Assembly: GCA_002296125.1 (NCBI GenBank)
Contig: DBHI01000081.1
Coordinates: 1-41,216, forward strand
Reading direction: 5' to 3'
Length of the DNA: 41,216 bases
Source of the DNA: Anaerolineales bacterium UBA832
Lineage (GTDB): Bacteria; Chloroflexota; Anaerolineae; Anaerolineales; UBA11657
Shown here: positions 1 through 8,119 of the stretch, in pieces
Numbering within the stretch: position 1 is the first letter of the stretch
How the letters are laid out: the number at the start of each line of letters is the position of its first letter
Position numbers and translations under genes: made by a program
Notes under the pieces: model-generated
Told to the model about the DNA's origin: nothing
Database searches by the model: none
Seen by the model: the letters and a program-made list of their open reading frames with translations, nothing else

Positions 1-1301
1 CAGTAATTGGAGCAGGATACGTAGGATTAGTTACTGGTGCTTGCTTCGCTGATTTAGGAAATAAAGTACAATGTTTAGACATTGACAAAAATCGTATTAA
101 TAACCTTAAGAAAGGTGTCCTTCCTATTTATGAACCAGGTCTTGAGGAAATTATTAAACGTAATATTGATGCAAACCGCCTTGAGTTTACTACTGACTAT
201 AAATCAACTATCAAAAACAATGAATTTGCATTTATAGCAGTCGGCACCCCGGAAGGAGTAGATGGTGAAGCTGATTTACAGTATGTTCGACAAGCTGCTA
301 CTGAAATTGCTAAACATATGGAAGAATCAATAATAATAGTAAACAAATCCACTGTGCCAGTAGGTACAGGTGACTGGGTAGCTGATATTATTAATGACAG
401 TCAAACTAAACCTATACCCTTTTCAGTGGTCTCATGTCCAGAGTTCTTAAGAGAAGGTAATGCCATACAAGACTTTATGAATCCACACCGTACTGTACTT
501 GGATCATTAGACGCATTTGCTGCAGATCAAGTTGCTCAATTGCATTTGCCATTAAGATCTCCTATTATCATAACTGACCTGCGGACTGCAGAAATGATCA
601 AGTATGCATCTAATGCGTTTTTAGCAACAAAAATTTCATTTATCAATGAGATTGCTAACATTTGTGAAGCACTAGGAGCTGATATCAAAGAAGTTGCTGT
701 AGGTATGGGAAGTGATCCTAGAATTGGATCAGCATTTCTAGAAGCTGGTATTGGCTATGGAGGAAGCTGTTTTCCAAAAGATGTCAAAGCTTTAGCCCAT
801 ATGGCATCAGAAAAAGGTAGTCACCCACAATTATTAAATAGCGTAATGGATATAAATGCTGATGCTAGATTAAAAACATTAAATTTACTCAAAGAATTAC
901 TTGGTCCGGATCTTACGAGTACTACTATAGGATTGCTAGGTCTTGCATTTAAGCCTAATACTGATGATGTACGTGAAGCACCATCACTAGAAATTATATC
1001 TAATTTAATTAAAGACGGAGCTAATGTAAAAGCGTACGACCCTGTGGCTATACCATCCGCTTATAAAATAATCCCTAATATCACTTACTCCAATAATCCA
1101 TATGAACTTGCTGACGGATGTGATGCGCTTATTATAGTCACTGAATGGAATGAATTTAAGCAACTTGACCTAGATCAAATATTAACAGCCATGAGTGGAA
1201 ACATAATAATTGATGGTAGGAATATATATTCCCCTAAAGACATGTACGAACAAGGATTTGTTTATAGAGGCATTGGTCGAAGCTACAAAAGTCAACCTTA
1301 A
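1..1301 (+). CDS. ugd: UDP-glucose 6-dehydrogenase, 5' end cut off by window
   Basis: This NAD-dependent enzyme oxidises UDP-glucose to UDP-glucuronate for cell-envelope polysaccharides. The reading frame is open from base 3 and starts inside the Rossmann motif VIGAGYVGLVTG, so only about four residues are missing. An internal ATG at 318 is not the true start, because the upstream codons continue the family sequence (acidic strand end CLDID, then VGTPEG). The catalytic-cysteine motif GYGGSCFPKD has its Cys codon at 768-770. The C-terminal UDP-binding domain carries GLAFKPNTDDVREAPS. Overall length fits the family. An M16 peptidase gene follows after 18 bp and is probably co-transcribed. The family is secure; other UDP-sugar dehydrogenases (for example ManNAc-specific) are less likely given the GYGGSCFPKD and GLAFKPNTDD wording. 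Confidence 0.95.
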   Translation, partial: VIGAGYVGLVTGACFADLGNKVQCLDIDKNRINNLKKGVLPIYEPGLEEIIKRNIDANRLEFTTDYKSTIKNNEFAFIAVGTPEGVDGEADLQYVRQAATEIAKHMEESIIIVNKSTVPVGTGDWVADIINDSQTKPIPFSVVSCPEFLREGNAIQDFMNPHRTVLGSLDAFAADQVAQLHLPLRSPIIITDLRTAEMIKYASNAFLATKISFINEIANICEALGADIKEVAVGMGSDPRIGSAFLEAGIGYGGSCFPKDVKALAHMASEKGSHPQLLNSVMDINADARLKTLNLLKELLGPDLTSTTIGLLGLAFKPNTDDVREAPSLEIISNLIKDGANVKAYDPVAIPSAYKIIPNITYSNNPYELADGCDALIIVTEWNEFKQLDLDQILTAMSGNIIIDGRNIYSPKDMYEQGFVYRGIGRSYKSQP

Positions 1302-1319
1302 AACTAAATCTAACACTCA

Positions 1320-2603
1320 ATGTCATCTATAAATAAATTTCGCCTTCGCAATGGTCTAACAATTGTTTTACAAGAAATGCGCTCTACTCCTGTAACTAGC
1401 TTCTGGGTATGGTATAGAGTTGGCTCTCGATCTGAACACACAGGTATAACAGGTATCTCCCACTGGGTTGAACACATGCAATTCAAAGGATCCAAATTAT
1501 ATCCAGATGATACTGCAGATAACATCATTTCGCGTACTGGTGGAATATGGAATGCAATGACGTGGATTGATTGGACAGCCTATTATGAAACAATGCCATC
1601 GGACCAAATAGAATTAGCAATAGAATTAGAAGCTGATCGCATGACAAATTGTTTGTATAGAAAAAAAGATGTTGAATCTGAAAGAACTGTAATAATTTCT
1701 GAACGTCAAGGATATGAAAACCAACCAATATTTCTCTTATCTGAAGAAGTACATGCAGCAGCATTTCGAGTGCATCCATATCACCATGAAGTACTTGGTG
1801 ATCAAGTAGATATCGAATCAATAACCAGAAATGAACTCTTCAATCATTATCGTACGTTTTATAATCCCTCAAATGCTATAGTAGTAGCCGTAGGTGACTT
1901 CAAAACATCACAAATTTTAAAAACTATTAGAACACATTTTGGCAAAATACCTAAAGGAATTATGCCTAACTGTTTCACACGTAACGAACCTACACAAAAA
2001 GGTGAACGAAAAGTTTATCTAAATGGAGAGGGAAACACAGCCTACTTACAAGTTAGCTTTCGATCTCCCTCCGCTACCGATCCTGATTTTTTTCCTATGA
2101 TAATATTAGATAGCATCTTATCAGGAGCCAGTTCACTAAACATGTTTGGCTCTGGCATTAGCAATAAAACCAGTCGATTGTACCAAGCATTAGTTATGGA
2201 AGGCTTAGCTGCAGGATTTAATGGTAGCTTAGCTGCAACTATAGATCCCTACTTATACAGTATTACGTGTGCAGTTAGAAATGATAAGACTATTGAAAAA
2301 TTAGAACAAGCCCTTAACATTGAACTAATCAGAGCTTCTGATAAACCTCCAACCCATCAGGAATTAATAAAAGCAAAAAAACAAGCAAAAGCTATGTTTG
2401 CCTATAGTGCAGAAAGTGTAAGCAATTTAGGCTTCTGGTATGGTTTTGCTGAAATACTAGAAAACCACAACTGGTTCACTAATTATCTAGATAAGTTAGA
2501 TGCAGTCACATCACTAGATGTACAACGAGTAGCACAAAAAGTGCTTGGACCTAATAATCGAACAACCGGTTATTATATTCCCAATAATATTAAGGCAATA
2601 TAA
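1320..2603 (+). CDS. M16B zinc peptidase, catalytic subunit
   Basis: This is a zinc metallopeptidase of the pitrilysin/mitochondrial processing peptidase family (M16B). The inverted zinc motif HxxEH is present as H48-WV-E51-H52, and the third ligand Glu128 (in VIISERQ) lies exactly 76 residues after His52, as expected. At 427 residues it has two M16 half-domains and no signal peptide, so it is cytoplasmic. The next gene (start 2605) encodes an M16 protein without the zinc motif. By analogy with known M16B pairs, the two probably form a heterodimer that degrades peptides. The start at 1320 is the first ATG before the conserved FRLRNGLTIVLQE strand. Confidence 0.92.
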   Translation: MSSINKFRLRNGLTIVLQEMRSTPVTSFWVWYRVGSRSEHTGITGISHWVEHMQFKGSKLYPDDTADNIISRTGGIWNAMTWIDWTAYYETMPSDQIELAIELEADRMTNCLYRKKDVESERTVIISERQGYENQPIFLLSEEVHAAAFRVHPYHHEVLGDQVDIESITRNELFNHYRTFYNPSNAIVVAVGDFKTSQILKTIRTHFGKIPKGIMPNCFTRNEPTQKGERKVYLNGEGNTAYLQVSFRSPSATDPDFFPMIILDSILSGASSLNMFGSGISNKTSRLYQALVMEGLAAGFNGSLAATIDPYLYSITCAVRNDKTIEKLEQALNIELIRASDKPPTHQELIKAKKQAKAMFAYSAESVSNLGFWYGFAEILENHNWFTNYLDKLDAVTSLDVQRVAQKVLGPNNRTTGYYIPNNIKAI

Positions 2604-2604
2604 A

Positions 2605-3879
2605 ATGCAAACGAAGTTAGAGAATTTACCTGGTCCAAACAACATTAATCGTAGGACGCTACCAAATGGAATAACTATTTTAGTTAAAGAAAATAGACAA
2701 AGCCCATCAGTAGTGATAGATGCCTTTTTGCACGCCGGATCAATTTACGAACCAAATTCAAAAGCAGGTCTTGCAAACTTTGTTGCTAACATGTTAATGC
2801 GTGGAACAACAAATGCATCTTTCGAAAAAATACATGAAGATCTTGAATCGGTAGGCACAAGCCTATATTTCAATTCAGGAGTACATACAGTTAATTTTGG
2901 TGGTAAAACACTTCCTGAAGAGATAAATTTACTTCTTGAAACTGCTGCAGACATTGTTCGTAATCCTATTTTTCCTGAGAAACATATTGAACTATTACGT
3001 TCAGAAACTCTAACTGGTTTGATGATACGATCTCATAATACTCGATCAATGGCTAGTTTAACATTCTACGAATTATTATATGGAAAAAAACATCCATATG
3101 GTTACTCTAATGTTGGCTATGAAAATACTATCTCGAGTTTAACCAAACAAGACCTAATAGATTTTCATTCCCACAACTACTCACCAGAAAATATGATAAT
3201 TACTGTTGTTGGAAATATATCAACTACAGAAGTAACCAAACTAATACTCAACTATTTTGGTGACTGGAAAAACAATCAACGTACACACATAGCACCAAGT
3301 CCAAAAGTAAAGTCTCCAAAATTCTGCAACAAACATATAACCATTGCTGGCAAAACTCAAACAGACATAGTGTTAGGATATGTTGGACCTAAACGAACTG
3401 ATCCCGATTTTCAATCAATACGTATCGCTAACAATATTTTAGGAGTATTTGGCATGTATGGTCGACTAGGTAAATCAGTTCGCAAAAAACATGGTTTAGC
3501 TTATTATGCCTTCAGTAGAGTGGAAGCCAACTTTGGTTCTGGAACATGGAAACTAATAGCGGGAGTAGACCCTAGCAAAAAGAATAAAACTATCAATGTA
3601 ATGCTAGAAGAGATACACTCTCTTACTAAAAAACTAGTTACTTCAAAAGAATTTTCTAATACAAAATCTTACATACTAGGAAGTATTCCGTTACAACTTG
3701 AAACTAACGAAGGAGTAGCTAGCACATTGTCTTCTATGGAATTACATAATTTAGGTCTAGACTATTTACAAAACTTACCTGAACAAATTAATCGAATCTC
3801 TAGACCAGACATTCGCAATGCTGCATCACGATTATTAGAGACCAATTCATATATAATTGCTTCAGCAGGACCAAAATAA
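2605..3879 (+). CDS. M16B peptidase-like protein, non-catalytic partner subunit
   Basis: This 424-residue M16 family protein has the usual opening RRTLPNGITILVKENRQSPSV but lacks the HxxEH zinc site; the equivalent segment reads GLANFVANMLMRGT. It keeps an Arg/Tyr-containing segment, GRLGKSVRKKHGLAYYAFS. In M16B heterodimers the inactive subunit supplies such Arg and Tyr residues to substrate binding. I chose ATG 2605 because it follows the upstream stop codon by one base and removes a non-homologous 20-residue extension that would overlap the previous gene. Tight coupling to the catalytic subunit supports a two-subunit peptidase. Confidence 0.9.
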   Translation: MQTKLENLPGPNNINRRTLPNGITILVKENRQSPSVVIDAFLHAGSIYEPNSKAGLANFVANMLMRGTTNASFEKIHEDLESVGTSLYFNSGVHTVNFGGKTLPEEINLLLETAADIVRNPIFPEKHIELLRSETLTGLMIRSHNTRSMASLTFYELLYGKKHPYGYSNVGYENTISSLTKQDLIDFHSHNYSPENMIITVVGNISTTEVTKLILNYFGDWKNNQRTHIAPSPKVKSPKFCNKHITIAGKTQTDIVLGYVGPKRTDPDFQSIRIANNILGVFGMYGRLGKSVRKKHGLAYYAFSRVEANFGSGTWKLIAGVDPSKKNKTINVMLEEIHSLTKKLVTSKEFSNTKSYILGSIPLQLETNEGVASTLSSMELHNLGLDYLQNLPEQINRISRPDIRNAASRLLETNSYIIASAGPK

Positions 3880-3880
3880 C

Positions 3881-4246
3881 ATGCTAAGAACAGGAATTGA
3901 TTTAATAGAAATCAAACGTATAGATAATCTAATCGTTAGACATCGAGAAAGATTCCTTAATAGGGTCTATACTCAACAAGAAATAATTGACTCAATGGGT
4001 AAAACACCTTCGCTAGCTGTCCGTATTGCAGCCAAGGAAGCAGTCTCAAAAGTACTAGGATGTGGAATAGGACCTATATCATGGAAAGATGTTGAAATCC
4101 TAAAAAATGAACATAACATGCCTTATGTAAACCTAATGGGAAATGCGCAAATTCTAGCAAATGACTTAGCCCTAAACAAATGGTCAGTAAGTTTAACGCA
4201 CTCAACTGATCACGCAGGTGCTATTGTAGTGGCTATATCATCATAA
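3881..4246 (+). CDS. acpS: Holo-[acyl-carrier-protein] synthase
   Basis: AcpS transfers the 4'-phosphopantetheine group from CoA to apo-acyl carrier protein for fatty acid synthesis. The 121-residue protein shows the two Mg-binding signatures: GIDLIEI with Asp7, and RIAAKEAVSKVLG with Glu53. The C-terminal strand-turn SLTHSTDHAGAIVVA is also typical. I place the start at ATG 3881, one base after the stop of the upstream M16 gene, because it begins directly with the family sequence MLRTGIDLIEI. An earlier in-frame ATG inside the M16 gene would only add eight unrelated residues. It ends the UGD-M16-M16-AcpS run. Confidence 0.95.
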   Translation: MLRTGIDLIEIKRIDNLIVRHRERFLNRVYTQQEIIDSMGKTPSLAVRIAAKEAVSKVLGCGIGPISWKDVEILKNEHNMPYVNLMGNAQILANDLALNKWSVSLTHSTDHAGAIVVAISS

Positions 4247-4270
4247 AATTATGTTGTTTTACAAATAAAG

Positions 4271-4300
4271 TTGACTGAGGTACAACGTACATGGTAGAAT
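4271..4300 (+). promoter_or_regulatory. Predicted sigma70-type promoter for the tRNA cluster
   Basis: A TTGACT -35 box (4271-4276) and TAGAAT -10 box (4295-4300) are separated by 18 bp. The expected transcription start is near 4307, about 30 bp before tRNA-Ser(UGA). The site lies in the 91-bp gap between acpS and the tRNA genes. Prediction from box matches only. Confidence 0.6.
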
Positions 4301-4337
4301 GCCGACCCTAGTACAATTTACTGACTATATCAGACCC

Positions 4338-4427
<90 letters not shown>

Positions 4428-4439
4428 CTGTTATACAAT

Positions 4440-4528
4440 GGGGAGGTGCCGGAGTGGACGAACGGGGCCGCCTGCTAAGTGGTTGTCGGATGTAAATCCG
4501 ACCGAGGGTTCGAATCCCTCCCTCCCCG
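4440..4528 (+). tRNA. tRNA-Ser (anticodon GCU)
   Basis: Class II cloverleaf: acceptor GGGGAGG/CCTCCCC, anticodon loop CTGCTAA (anticodon GCT) on a GCCGC/GTGGT stem with two G-U pairs, a long variable arm with its own hairpin (GTCGGA/TCCGAC), and T arm GAGGG-TTCGAAT-CCCTC. Discriminator G at 4528; CCA is not encoded. Only 12 bp separate it from the upstream tRNA, so the two are probably co-transcribed. Confidence 0.97.
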
Positions 4529-4575
4529 CTAGTTACAACATTTAGCTCTTTCACAATATTAAAGAATTATTATAT

Positions 4576-4648
4576 GCCCTCGTAGCTCAGCGGATAGAGC
4601 ACCTGGTTGCGGACTAGGGGGTCGCAGGTTCGAGTCCTGCCGAGGGCG
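4576..4648 (+). tRNA. tRNA-Arg (anticodon GCG)
   Basis: A 73-nt class I cloverleaf: acceptor GCCCTCG/CGAGGGC, D arm GCTC/GAGC, anticodon stem CCTGG/CTAGG with loop TTGCGGA, T arm GCAGG-TTCGAGT-CCTGC, discriminator G, no encoded CCA. The anticodon reads GCG, decoding CGC and CGU. Most bacteria instead use an ACG anticodon deaminated to inosine for these codons, so this is a less common choice. Confidence 0.95.
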
Positions 4649-4670
4649 CCTCTACATATAAACCATAAAT

Positions 4671-4676
4671 TATACT
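4671..4676 (+). promoter_or_regulatory. Possible -10 box giving a leaderless start of the kinase fusion gene
   Basis: TATACT lies exactly 6 bp before the ATG at 4683 and there is no Shine-Dalgarno sequence. Transcription starting about 7 bp after the box would begin at the ATG itself. No convincing -35 box is visible, because the expected place overlaps the end of tRNA-Arg. Confidence 0.35.
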
Positions 4677-4682
4677 AATATA

Positions 4683-6476
4683 ATGAACAAAATACTCATC
4701 ATTGGTGGAGCGTCTCAAGATATATTACACATTAATAACAAATTGCTTAAAACAATAGGAGGTGCTGGTCTTTATACTGCACTAGGTGCTAAAGCTGCAG
4801 GAGCAGAAGTAGACATGTTTGCCCCTTTACCAAAACCCATACCAAAACTTATGCAGCCAATCACAAAACACATTAATTGGATAGGTCCTTCTGTAGCACA
4901 AGAAGAAATACCTCATTTCGAAATTATGTATGACAAAAACTGCGTGGCTACATATACCACCGTAGAACCAAGAGCTGAAGCTAAACTATCTCCTAATGAC
5001 CTTCCAAAGGATCTATCAAAATATTCTTATGTCCATATCGTACAATTAGGCAATATTGATTTGCAATTAAGAATGCTACTTAAGTGTCGTCAAAATAATG
5101 CAAAACACATATCAGTCAGTGGTGGACACAAACTTAACCATAATGAAATAAAGAAATTAAAAACACTCATAGATGATGCTGATTTATGTTTTATGAACGA
5201 ACATGAAGCTTCACAAAATTTGGGTGTGTTAGAGAACATTAAACTAAAACCTAACAAGATTCTCTTTGTAACACATGGTAGAAACGGCATCAACATTCTA
5301 CAAAACTCTACAATACAAAAGGTCAATGTTTTGCCACTTGCATCAGTAGATCCTACTGGTGCTGGTGATTCGTTCTGTGGAGCCCTATTATCATATCTTG
5401 CCAAGCTGCAACATCCTATTCTCGCAGCTAAAAATGCCTCCAAGATAGCTAGTATAACTATCAGCCATGAAGGTGCTAAAGGTCTACTGAGTTCCCAACC
5501 AAAGCCCAACAATCTAAACCCAAAATCAACCTCAATAAATATTGATTTGCTCCATAAAATTGCCAAAACAATGAGCGACAACAAAATTGGTCAAATACCT
5601 TACACATTTACTGGAACCCATCATCCTAATATAGGAAATCCCCATACATTAAATTTCTTCTTTGCTCTAACATTACAACAATTTGGATTCTGGTACAGCA
5701 ACAAGACAAATTATACTAAACCAATGATCGCAAAAATCAATAACCAACTTTTAAAGGGTTCTGATTTTGTCCAACATGCGTATTATCGTACCTTAAATAA
5801 CGATCCTGATTTTTTTACAGTTGATAGACAAGCTAACTTGTCTATAGATGAACTTAGACATACATTTTCTGATGACAATGGTGATTGCCCAATGCCAAAT
5901 ATCGAGTCACATTTGTCAGAAGCACAAACCTATGGAAAAGATATGTTAACCTTGAAAAAAGAACCAATTGACATTATTAAACAGATTAGCAAATCACAAA
6001 CCCCATTATCAGATTTTCTACGAATCCTATGGCATATTGGTGGATATAAATCTGATCCTTTTCAAAAAAAAGCATCATTGCTAGCTTACATATTAATTAA
6101 TAGACCAGAAAAGTTTATAAAAGTGAGTTCAGAAGACAAAGAATTACCTTGCATTGATTATCATCTTATGCGCTCAGCACTTCGAACAGGCATGGTAAGA
6201 ATCAACGATACCAACCTTTCACAAAAAATCATCAATAGAAGTTTTGTTGATCATGAAGAAGAACATAATATTAGATATAATGTTTATAAATCAATTCAAA
6301 TTCTAGCTAGCCTATCTAATTGTTTAAATATGGTTTCTATTGATCAATTCTTTTTTGGAATGCGCAACACATGCCCAGAAATGACTGCTCCTAAATGTGA
6401 CAACTGTTTGTTAGATCCTATATGTATGAAAGAAAAAAATCTATTCCAACCTGTTATACGTACTACTCATTATTAG
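4683..6476 (+). CDS. Fusion: PfkB-family kinase + Qng1 (DUF2419)-like nucleotide glycosylase domain with four-Cys motif
   Basis: This is a 597-residue two-domain protein. Residues 1-270 form a PfkB kinase: GGAGLYTALGAKAAGA near the N-terminus, and the anion-hole/catalytic-base motif DPTGAGDSF with the base at about Asp229. Residues from about 285 match the layout I know for queuosine-5'-phosphate N-glycosylase (Qng1/DUF2419). These include LNFFFAL...FGFW (from about 323), SIDELRHTF...MPNIESHL, DPFQKKASLLAYI, IDYHLMRSALRTGMV with Asp492, and a late IDQFFFGMRN. The domain belongs to the HhH-GPD DNA-glycosylase fold class. The end carries Cys564, 572, 575 and 581 (C-x7-C-x2-C-x5-C), like the [4Fe-4S] loop of endonuclease III (C-x6-C-x2-C-x5-C). 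Inferred role: phosphorylate a nucleoside, perhaps queuosine, and then release its base. The substrate is unproven. Its 3' end overlaps the convergent rbsK gene by 14 bp. Confidence 0.75.
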   Translation: MNKILIIGGASQDILHINNKLLKTIGGAGLYTALGAKAAGAEVDMFAPLPKPIPKLMQPITKHINWIGPSVAQEEIPHFEIMYDKNCVATYTTVEPRAEAKLSPNDLPKDLSKYSYVHIVQLGNIDLQLRMLLKCRQNNAKHISVSGGHKLNHNEIKKLKTLIDDADLCFMNEHEASQNLGVLENIKLKPNKILFVTHGRNGINILQNSTIQKVNVLPLASVDPTGAGDSFCGALLSYLAKLQHPILAAKNASKIASITISHEGAKGLLSSQPKPNNLNPKSTSINIDLLHKIAKTMSDNKIGQIPYTFTGTHHPNIGNPHTLNFFFALTLQQFGFWYSNKTNYTKPMIAKINNQLLKGSDFVQHAYYRTLNNDPDFFTVDRQANLSIDELRHTFSDDNGDCPMPNIESHLSEAQTYGKDMLTLKKEPIDIIKQISKSQTPLSDFLRILWHIGGYKSDPFQKKASLLAYILINRPEKFIKVSSEDKELPCIDYHLMRSALRTGMVRINDTNLSQKIINRSFVDHEEEHNIRYNVYKSIQILASLSNCLNMVSIDQFFFGMRNTCPEMTAPKCDNCLLDPICMKEKNLFQPVIRTTHY

Positions 6477-7380
6477 CAACAAATTTCATTAACTCTTTTC
6501 GATCTGGCATCGCACCTGCTGCGCCTGATCTAGTTGTACTAAGAGCACCCGCTGCAGAACCCCAAACCAATGCATCTTCTATACTTTTCCCTTCAGAAAT
6601 AGCAACCGCTAAACCGCCATTAAAGGCATCTCCAGATCCCACAGTATCAATAGCATCTACTTCAAATGTAGGCATAAAAGTTCTTTTAGAACCTTCTAAA
6701 CAAAAAACACCTTCTGAACCTAGAGTCACTATCACTGTATTCACACCTCTATGATGCAACATATTAGCTGCTTCAACAATATCCTCACGAGAATCTGGCT
6801 TAATACCAACCATCATTTCTATTTCAACTTCATTTGGAGTTATAATGTCTACAACATCATACAATTCATCAGGTAATGTAGCTGCAGGTGCTGGATCCAA
6901 AATTACTTTAATGCCTCTTTTATATGCTGCTCTAGCAATAGCTAAATCAGCCTCTACAGGCACTTCCAACTGTAACAACAAAACCTTTGCATCATCAAAT
7001 AAAGTCTCAGTTCGATCCACGTCAAGTTGATCAAATTCCATGTTAGCACCTGATAACACGATAATTGTATTATCTCCATTATCATCAACGCTAATCACCG
7101 CTAAACCACTTCCTTGATTTTTAACTACTTCTATGTTCTTAGTATCAACACCATAATAATTTAACTGATTTATAACTTCATTGCCAAATGTATCGTTACC
7201 TACATGTCCAACCATATTCACCTTAGCACCTAATTTAGCTGCTGATACAGCTTGATTAGCTCCTTTACCACCTAATGCCATAAAATAGGTGTCTCCTAAC
7301 AATGTCTCCCCTTTTCTTGGCAGGTGAGTTGTATATGCAATTAAATCTGTATTTATACTACCATATACAATAACACTCAT
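6463..7380 (-). CDS. rbsK: Ribokinase
   Basis: This 305-residue PfkB-family kinase phosphorylates D-ribose to ribose-5-phosphate. It shows the full ribokinase pattern: YGSINTDLIAY, the GGKGANQAVSAAKLGA substrate-binding glycines, IKVILDPAPAA, ITPNEVE and the catalytic motif DTVGSGDAFNGGLA, followed by GAAGAMPDR. Of the eight PfkB domains in the window this is the closest to classical RbsK, with PNxxE followed by DTVGSGD. It is the last gene of the long minus-strand run and would take up the ribose released by the nucleoside hydrolases upstream. A Shine-Dalgarno-like AAGGA precedes ATG 7380. Confidence 0.92.
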   Translation of the reverse strand: MSVIVYGSINTDLIAYTTHLPRKGETLLGDTYFMALGGKGANQAVSAAKLGAKVNMVGHVGNDTFGNEVINQLNYYGVDTKNIEVVKNQGSGLAVISVDDNGDNTIIVLSGANMEFDQLDVDRTETLFDDAKVLLLQLEVPVEADLAIARAAYKRGIKVILDPAPAATLPDELYDVVDIITPNEVEIEMMVGIKPDSREDIVEAANMLHHRGVNTVIVTLGSEGVFCLEGSKRTFMPTFEVDAIDTVGSGDAFNGGLAVAISEGKSIEDALVWGSAAGALSTTRSGAAGAMPDRKELMKFVANNE

Positions 7381-7406
7381 CTATTCATCCTTATAAACAT
7401 TTTATA

Positions 7407-8099
7407 TCATGCTCTTTTATACCATACACCTGTCCATTCTGGCACTACACTCCAAGAATTTTCCCTTATCATATCACTAAGTTGATCACCAAAAAAGAAC
7501 TCTGTATTTTGTATAGCATCTGTTTCATCCTCAAATTTATAGTCGGTCCTAATTTCATGCCTAGTAAAATCCCATGTATTTTCAAGCCAATCATAATAAT
7601 CAGACAACTCTTTAGTAGGTGGTGATGCAATATCACTACCTGTAGTAAGCGTTTCCATAATAATCATGACTCCTCTGCTACGTATAACTCTATGCATTTC
7701 AGTTAATATTTTGTCTAATCGTATCATCCAATCGATATGCCAACTACAACTATGACCTAATGCCCAACCTGCAGTTATCACATCAAAACATTTTGTCGAT
7801 AATGGCAACAGTTCTGCATTAGACTGCAATAACAACCATGAACCAGAATGGATGCTACGCTGTCGCACATTTTCCATCAACATATCCCAATATAAATCTA
7901 AGCCAACAACATGTGTGCTTTTTTTGGGTAACAATAATGGTATTCTACCCGAACCGGTACCAATGTCTAAAATACTCTTAGTATCTAATGGTAATAATTC
8001 CCTTATCAGCTTAGAAAGATTGTCATCAACATCTTCATGTTCTATCATGCGATGATATTCAACTGACATATTATTATATATATATTTAAAATGATCCAT
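7407..8099 (-). CDS. Class I SAM-dependent methyltransferase
   Basis: A 230-residue Rossmann-fold methyltransferase. Motif I is SILDIGTGSGR (residues 43-52), followed by the acidic strand end HVVGLDLYWDML, motif post-II/III (LPLSTKCFDVITAGWALGH) and a beta strand before a late hydrophobic segment (IRSRGVMIIMETL). This is the Methyltransf_11/UbiE-like layout. The acceptor substrate cannot be read from sequence. It sits between adenosine deaminase and ribokinase with short gaps (20 and 26 bp), so it is likely co-transcribed with nucleoside metabolism genes. It has no membrane segment. Confidence 0.85.
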   Translation of the reverse strand: MDHFKYIYNNMSVEYHRMIEHEDVDDNLSKLIRELLPLDTKSILDIGTGSGRIPLLLPKKSTHVVGLDLYWDMLMENVRQRSIHSGSWLLLQSNAELLPLSTKCFDVITAGWALGHSCSWHIDWMIRLDKILTEMHRVIRSRGVMIIMETLTTGSDIASPPTKELSDYYDWLENTWDFTRHEIRTDYKFEDETDAIQNTEFFFGDQLSDMIRENSWSVVPEWTGVWYKRA

Positions 8100-8119
8100 A
8101 AATCCAACACATTAGGATG

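Noticed and set aside
2545..2604. N-terminal extension of the second M16 gene overlapping the first
   Set aside because: The 20 extra residues do not resemble the family, and an ATG at 2605 sits right behind the upstream stop codon.
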